Source of the DNA: Verrucomicrobiota bacterium
Lineage (GTDB): Bacteria; Verrucomicrobiota; Verrucomicrobiia; Limisphaerales; J093
Assembly: GCA_016871715.1 (NCBI GenBank)
Contig: VHCO01000003.1
Location: 1-64,000 of the forward strand
DNA length: 64,000 bases
Direction: 5' to 3'
The notes beneath the pieces are model-generated. The model ran no database searches and had not been told where the DNA came from. It saw only the letters and a program-made list of their open reading frames with translations. The position numbers were made by a program, and so were the translations under genes. This document shows positions 60,042 to 64,000 of this stretch, one piece after another. Each line of letters begins with the position of its first letter. Position 1 is the stretch's first letter.

Positions 60042-60962
60042 ATGACTATGAACACACGTGAGTGGCGGCCCTTTGGGCTGGTCCTGTTGTTGGCCTCGTT
60101 GGCTGGGGGGTGCCAAACGGAGCGGAGCCCCTCGGCCGCGCCTCCGAGCCCGGCCCCGGGTGCACAGCGGGCCTTCCAGGTCCGAGGCGTGGTCCAAGAA
60201 GTCCGGGCGGCCGACCGCTCGGTGCGGGTGACGCACGAGGAAATCCCGGGTTACATGGCAGCGATGACGATGCCGTTCGACGTCCAGGACCCCGCCGAAC
60301 TCGACGGGCTCAGCCCCGGCGATCGCATCGCCTTCCGACTCAACGTCACCGAGACCGAAGGTTGGATCGACCAGGTCAAGGTCCTCGAATCCGGCCTGAT
60401 GCACTTCCAGCCGGCGGTGACCCCCGGGGCGCGCCGCGCCCGCGACGTCGAGGAGCTGGCTGAAGGGGATCTGCTGCCGGACTATCCGTTTATTAGCGAA
60501 CAGGGGCGGCGGGTGCGCCTGAGCGAGTACCGTGGACAGGCCCTCGGGCTGACCTTCATCTACACCCGATGTCCCTACCCGACCTTCTGCCCGCGACAAT
60601 CCCGCCAGTTCGTCCAGGTCTGCCGCATCCTGGCCCAACAAGCCGGCGCGCCCGACAATTGGCGTCTGCTCTCGATTACCTTCGATCCTGCTTTCGACAC
60701 ACCCGCACGACTCCAACAATACGGCCGCGGTTACGGTCAGGACCCCAGCCGCTGGAGTTTCCTGACCGGCGAACTCATCGACATCGACGCGATCACCGAG
60801 CAGTTCGGCATGTTCTTCGGCCGCGACGGCCAAGGCTTCAGCCATAACGTCCGCACCGTGGTGGTGGACGCTACCGGCCGCATCCAGCGCATCTTCGTGG
60901 GCAACGATTGGACGGCGGAGGAGGTGGCGGCGGAGTTGGTCAAAGGCGCCGCCCAACGCTGA
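60042..60962 (+). CDS. SCO1/SenC-type copper lipoprotein with CusF-like domain
   Basis: A 306-residue lipoprotein (LASLAGGC, cysteine 24). Residues 47-115 form a small copper-binding domain of the CusF-like type with the motif EEIPGYMAAMTMPFDV, rich in Met. Residues 140-300 are an SCO-type thioredoxin fold with Cys177 and Cys183 in TRCPYPTFCP and the copper-ligand His268 in FSHNVRTVVVD. The cysteine spacing is the CPxPxFC variant often seen in fused SCO proteins. SCO proteins deliver copper to the CuA site of cytochrome oxidase or act as redox partners in the periplasm. No oxidase gene is near. Confidence 0.9.
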   Translation: MTMNTREWRPFGLVLLLASLAGGCQTERSPSAAPPSPAPGAQRAFQVRGVVQEVRAADRSVRVTHEEIPGYMAAMTMPFDVQDPAELDGLSPGDRIAFRLNVTETEGWIDQVKVLESGLMHFQPAVTPGARRARDVEELAEGDLLPDYPFISEQGRRVRLSEYRGQALGLTFIYTRCPYPTFCPRQSRQFVQVCRILAQQAGAPDNWRLLSITFDPAFDTPARLQQYGRGYGQDPSRWSFLTGELIDIDAITEQFGMFFGRDGQGFSHNVRTVVVDATGRIQRIFVGNDWTAEEVAAELVKGAAQR

Positions 60963-61035
60963 GCCGCAGGACCGTTGCCGGCGCAACTCGCATTGACCTT
61001 CCGGCCGCGAACCGTTATCACAACGGCCGCCTGAT

Positions 61036-62373
61036 ATGAAACACACCCGCTCGTACTCTCACGCACCTTACCTGGTTCGCCTGGTCCGGCTGGCCCGCAG
61101 TGGCGGTTGCCTGCTCGCCACCGCGCTCCTGGCGCAACCGCAGCCGCCCGCCGGCTTCACCGCCCTGTTCAACGGCCAGAACCTGGCGGGTTGGCGCGGC
61201 GGCGAGACCTTCGACCACCGAAAGCTGATGGCCTTGCCCGCGGAGCAGCGCGCTGCGCAGATCGCCAAATGGACCGCATCGATGCAGGCCCATTGGCGAG
61301 CCGAAAACCAGGAACTCGTCAACGATGGCCAAGGCGCCTATGCCACCACGGAAAAGGACTTTGGCGACTTCGAGTTGCGGCTCGAGTATCGGACCGTGCC
61401 CAAGGCCGATTCGGGCATCTACCTGCGGGGGGTGCCCCAGGTCCAGATCTGGGACTCGACCGAACAGGCCAAGGCCAGCATCGGCGCCGACAAAGGCTCC
61501 GGCGGCTTGTGGAATAACAGCCCAGGCGCACCCGGCAAAGATCCGCTGGTGCTGGCTGACCGACCGTTTGGCGAATGGAACTCGTTCCGCATCCTGATGG
61601 TGGGAGCGCGCGTATCGATCTGGCTCAACGACCGACTCGTGGTCGATCACGCCCTGCTGGAAAACTACTACGACCGCAAGACTCCCGTTCCCGCCAAGGG
61701 TCCCATCCAACTCCAAACCCACGGCGGCGAAATCCGGTGGCGGAACCTCTTCATCCGCGAAATCGGCTCAGCCGAGGCCAACCAGATCCTGGCGCGTCAC
61801 GGTCAGGAAGGGTTCCAGGCGATCTTCAATGGTCGCGACTTCACGGGATGGGCGGGACCGGTGGAGGAGTATGAAGCGATCGAGGGTGGATTGCGTTGCC
61901 GCCCCGGCAAGGGCGGCACCATCTACACGAAGGATACCTACGCGGATTTCCAGGTCCGCCTCGAATTCAAACTGCCGCCCGGCGGCAACAACGGCCTGGC
62001 CATCCGGTATCCGGGCCGCGGCAACGCCGCCTACGCCGGCATGTGCGAACTCCAAGTCCTAGACAACGATGCCGACCAGTATAAGGAACTGGATCCGCGC
62101 CAATACCACGGATCCATCTATGGCATGATCCCAGCCCACCGAGGCTACCTCCGCGCTCCGGGCGAGTGGAACTTTCAAGAGGTCACCGTCCGCGGCTCGC
62201 GCATCAAAGTCGAACTCAACGGGACGGTGATCGTGGACGGCGACGTCGCAACCGTGAAGGAGTTCATGGGGAAAACGCCCCACCCGGGCAAAGACCTCCC
62301 CAGCGGGCATTTCGGTTTTGCCGGTCATAACGACCCGGTCCAATTCCGGCAGATCCAGCTCAAGCGCCTCTAA
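61036..62373 (+). CDS. Secreted protein with two DUF1080 (3-keto-disaccharide hydrolase) domains
   Basis: A 445-residue protein with an N-terminal signal (GGCLLATALLA). Domain 1 (about 40-242) begins FTALFNGQNLAGWRGG and carries FGDFELRLEYRT, SGIYLRGVPQVQIWD, then HGGEIRWRNLFIREI. Domain 2 (about 255-445) begins FQAIFNGRDFTGW and carries YADFQVRLEFKLPPGGNNG and YAGMCELQVLD. DUF1080 is a concanavalin-like beta-sandwich; characterised members cleave 3-keto-glucosides. Multiple copies are a hallmark of Verrucomicrobiota and Planctomycetota. Whether both domains are active here cannot be read. Confidence 0.9.
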   Translation: MKHTRSYSHAPYLVRLVRLARSGGCLLATALLAQPQPPAGFTALFNGQNLAGWRGGETFDHRKLMALPAEQRAAQIAKWTASMQAHWRAENQELVNDGQGAYATTEKDFGDFELRLEYRTVPKADSGIYLRGVPQVQIWDSTEQAKASIGADKGSGGLWNNSPGAPGKDPLVLADRPFGEWNSFRILMVGARVSIWLNDRLVVDHALLENYYDRKTPVPAKGPIQLQTHGGEIRWRNLFIREIGSAEANQILARHGQEGFQAIFNGRDFTGWAGPVEEYEAIEGGLRCRPGKGGTIYTKDTYADFQVRLEFKLPPGGNNGLAIRYPGRGNAAYAGMCELQVLDNDADQYKELDPRQYHGSIYGMIPAHRGYLRAPGEWNFQEVTVRGSRIKVELNGTVIVDGDVATVKEFMGKTPHPGKDLPSGHFGFAGHNDPVQFRQIQLKRL

Positions 62374-62423
62374 GCCCAAGGCGCGGCCTAGCACGCCCGG
62401 GCTCGACCACCCAGTCGGCACCG

Positions 62424-62446
62424 CCCTCTCCGGCGACAGGAGAGGG
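62424..62446. repeat. REP-like hairpin downstream of the DUF1080 gene
   Basis: CCCTCTCC-GGCGACA-GGAGAGGG is a perfect 8-bp stem with a seven-base loop, 51 bases after the stop. It may serve as a terminator-like RNA structure, but it lacks a T-tract and looks like a common intergenic palindrome. Confidence 0.5.
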
Positions 62447-62497
62447 GACGTGGTGGTGTGATCGGTTCTCCAGGGCCGCGCGGGCCACACATCAGGC

Positions 62498-62594
62498 TGG
62501 CGGAGGTGGATGGGAATCGAACCCACCTGAGACTTTGTTGAGCCTCACGCTGGTTTTGAAGACCAGGAGCGCCACCAGGCCGCCTGACACCTCC
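62498..62594 (-). tRNA. selC: tRNA-Sec (anticodon UCA)
   Basis: Read on the minus strand from 62594, the 5' acceptor strand GGAGGTG pairs with CACCTCC at 62502-62508, followed by G and an encoded CCA (62500-62498). The anticodon stem CTGGT/ACCAG (62562-62566 and 62550-62554) holds the loop CTTCAAA with anticodon TCA (62559-62557). A long variable arm (TGAGGC ... GTCTCA) and the T-loop TTCGATT follow. The length of about 97 bases, UCA anticodon and extended variable arm identify a selenocysteine tRNA rather than a serine or suppressor tRNA. It inserts Sec at recoded UGA with SelA, SelB and SelD, none of which lies in the window. Confidence 0.92.
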
Positions 62595-62799
62595 GCACGC
62601 TCCCTCCGCCGCCACCCCTGCGAGCGTGTTCCGGCAAGGACCGCAGCCCCAGCCCGCAAGGGCCACATCGCCTTCGCGCTGCGGCCGCCATTTAGGCCAA
62701 CCGCAGCCGCCTTAGCAAGCCGCAAACTGCTGTGGACATGGGAGGGCGACTCGCCGAGGACCGCGCGCCCACCACCCAGTTGTCCTCCGGTTCGGCGGC

Positions 62800-63402
62800 T
62801 CAACGGGATGCTCCGTCCTCGGCTCGAGGTGGGCTCGCGCCCGTTCCAACCAACGCGCGTTCGGCGGCTCGAAGAACGCGCCATTGACCAGGGCACAAGT
62901 CCCCTAAGCTCAACTGCCCCATCTGCACCCGCACTAACCGCAGCGTTGGGTGACCCACCGCCGCCGTCATGCGCCGCACTTGTCGATTGCGTCCCTCGGT
63001 CAGTTCGAGTCCGATCCACCCATCCGCCACCGACCGACGATAGCGGATCGGCGGGTCGCGCGGAGGCCACTGCGGCTGCGGATCGAGCCACCAAACCCGG
63101 CACGGAAGCGTGGGCCGACCCTGCAGGACCACCCCGCGAGCGAGCAGGCGCAACGTCTCCCCTGTGGGGATCCGCTCGATCTGCGCCCAATAGATCCGTG
63201 GGTGTCCTCGGCTCGGATGCAACAAACGCTGGTTCCACTCGGGTTCATCCGTCAACAGGAGAAGCCCCTCCGAATCGGCATCCAATCGCCCCACCGGATA
63301 CACCCGTGGAGGAAAGCCAAATTCCGCCAACGTCCGGTGAGGCGAGGCCTGGGGTGTGAACTGGGACAGCACACCGTAGGGCTTATGGAACAGTACCAGC
63401 AC
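62800..63402 (-). CDS. rluE: RluE-like 23S rRNA pseudouridine synthase
   Basis: A 200-residue protein of the RsuA/RluB/E/F family without an S4 domain, as in RluE. The catalytic aspartate is Asp41 in YPVGRLDADSEGLLLLT. Further motifs are FHKPYGVLSQFT at the start, ELTEGRNRQVRRMTAAVGHPTLRLVRVQMG near the end (in two parts), and a GQWRVL closing strand. RluE modifies one uridine in 23S rRNA domain V in Escherichia coli; the exact site here is inferred. The start ATG gives the family's usual first residues. Confidence 0.88.
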   Translation of the reverse strand: MLVLFHKPYGVLSQFTPQASPHRTLAEFGFPPRVYPVGRLDADSEGLLLLTDEPEWNQRLLHPSRGHPRIYWAQIERIPTGETLRLLARGVVLQGRPTLPCRVWWLDPQPQWPPRDPPIRYRRSVADGWIGLELTEGRNRQVRRMTAAVGHPTLRLVRVQMGQLSLGDLCPGQWRVLRAAERALVGTGASPPRAEDGASR

Positions 63403-63413
63403 CAGACCCGCGG

Positions 63414-63992
63414 TTAGCTGCTGAAGACTTCATCCGCCAACGCCATGATCTTGCGGCCAGAGAGCCGAACCCGCAACACCCGGCGCAACCACGACCTGCG
63501 GTTCCGTCTCGAGTACTGGAAGTTCTTCAACTCCATCGAGACACCCTCCAAGTCACGGGTCCCGGCCAGCCATCGGATCAGCTCGAAATCGTCCGCGAAG
63601 TACCTGGGCCGCACCCAACGAATCAACAGCGCCAACGGGAAGGTGTGCGGATACAGACACAGCCAGAACATCGACTTCTCGAAGCGAGCTGGAGTATGAT
63701 GGTAGACTCGGCAGAACCGTTCCTGGAAGGTCGGTTCGTCTTCCACCACCGCCCCACCAGTCTGCACCCCATACCCTGACCGCTCGCGACCCCGCCCGCG
63801 CGCATCGCTCTGCCCATTTCCAGGAGTCGCATCCTCACCCACGGCTGGACCGGCAGCAGCGGCCACATGCAGCGACGAACCGCCCCAACCCTCAAACAAC
63901 CGATGTCCTACCGGCTCAGCATGCCCCCCAGCGTTGCCTCTCTCCAACTCGCTCGCGCGGCGCGGCGCCCGAGACTTGGTCGAGACAGTCAA
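63414..63992 (-). CDS. Conserved hypothetical protein
   Basis: The start ATG 63992 lies at the very edge of the window, so a longer version upstream cannot be excluded. The first 80 residues are Gly/Ala/Arg-rich and poorly ordered. The last 110 form a compact domain with ERFCRVYHHTPARFEKSMFWLC, YPHTFPLALLIRWVRPRYF, DDFELIRWLAGTRD and LRVRLSGRKIM. I recall this domain in Verrucomicrobiota proteins of unknown function. Its end is 12 bases before the rluE-like gene start on the same strand, so the two may form a unit. Confidence 0.6.
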   Translation of the reverse strand: MTVSTKSRAPRRASELERGNAGGHAEPVGHRLFEGWGGSSLHVAAAAGPAVGEDATPGNGQSDARGRGRERSGYGVQTGGAVVEDEPTFQERFCRVYHHTPARFEKSMFWLCLYPHTFPLALLIRWVRPRYFADDFELIRWLAGTRDLEGVSMELKNFQYSRRNRRSWLRRVLRVRLSGRKIMALADEVFSS

Positions 63993-64000
63993 GCTCTCCA

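Noticed and set aside
1-64000. CRISPR arrays, rRNA genes, insertion sequences and prophage
   Set aside because: No regularly spaced direct repeats, rRNA signatures, transposase motifs or phage genes were seen.

Overview
The window is GC-rich and its gene content suggests a member of the Verrucomicrobiota, probably near Limisphaerales/Pedosphaeraceae. Supporting signs are a CRTAC1/ASPIC FG-GAP protein, tandem DUF1080 domains, a stand-alone prepilin-like protein with an H-x-DG style C-terminus, tandem YfhO-type membrane proteins, very large secreted proteins, and a recurring 'PGR-Y-VE ... FYRVR' module. This is inferred from protein families; no 16S rRNA gene is present.

Layout. 0-21.6 kb: a partial secreted protein on the minus strand, then three large plus-strand genes: a membrane-anchored CRTAC1-like protein, a GH42-like secreted glycosidase, and a gene of about 12.5 kb that appears to encode one protein of about 4,180 residues. 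That protein has a signal peptide, a huge periplasmic part with YD-like repeats, and a C-terminal polytopic membrane half whose layout resembles eukaryotic callose/1,3-beta-glucan synthases. 21.7-23.3 kb: two small minus-strand genes and decayed coding sequence. 23.3-29.1 kb: a minus-strand agar/porphyran-type locus (GH86, a GH16 remnant missing its catalytic core, a DUF5060/apiosidase-like protein) interrupted by a plus-strand AAA ATPase gene that has its own 27-bp dyad. 29.7-36.9 kb: a secreted protein with a papain/transglutaminase-like centre, a GH106-like glycosidase and a lipoprotein. 36.9-41.5 kb: tandem YfhO paralogues. 41.8-45 kb: pseudopilin, gatA, gatC, HPr. 45.4-50.4 kb: a MacAB-like operon with one adaptor, one ATPase and two permeases. 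50.6-58.2 kb: a sialidase-like gene, then a tight five-gene minus operon: serine palmitoyltransferase-like enzyme, NAD-dependent reductase, PAP2/IPC-synthase-like protein, transglutaminase-like protein and O-antigen ligase. 58.5-64 kb: CxxC protein, rnc, SCO1-like copper protein, tandem DUF1080 protein, a tRNA-Sec gene, an rluE-like pseudouridine synthase and a conserved hypothetical.

How it fits together. Most genes concern extracellular polysaccharide breakdown (GH42, GH86, GH16 remnant, GH106, apiosidase-like, sialidase-like, DUF1080) or envelope building and export (giant synthase, YfhO pair, O-antigen ligase, sphingolipid-like operon, MacAB-like exporter). Translation and RNA genes (gatCA, rnc, rluE, selC) are interspersed.

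Quality caution. At least five apparent frameshifts occur, four of them at C or A homopolymers (near 6002-6009, 6988-6991, 9138-9146 and 50642-50645), plus one near 16280. Two in the GH42 gene compensate each other. Uncorrected indels in the assembly are the simplest explanation, so the genes are described as probably intact.
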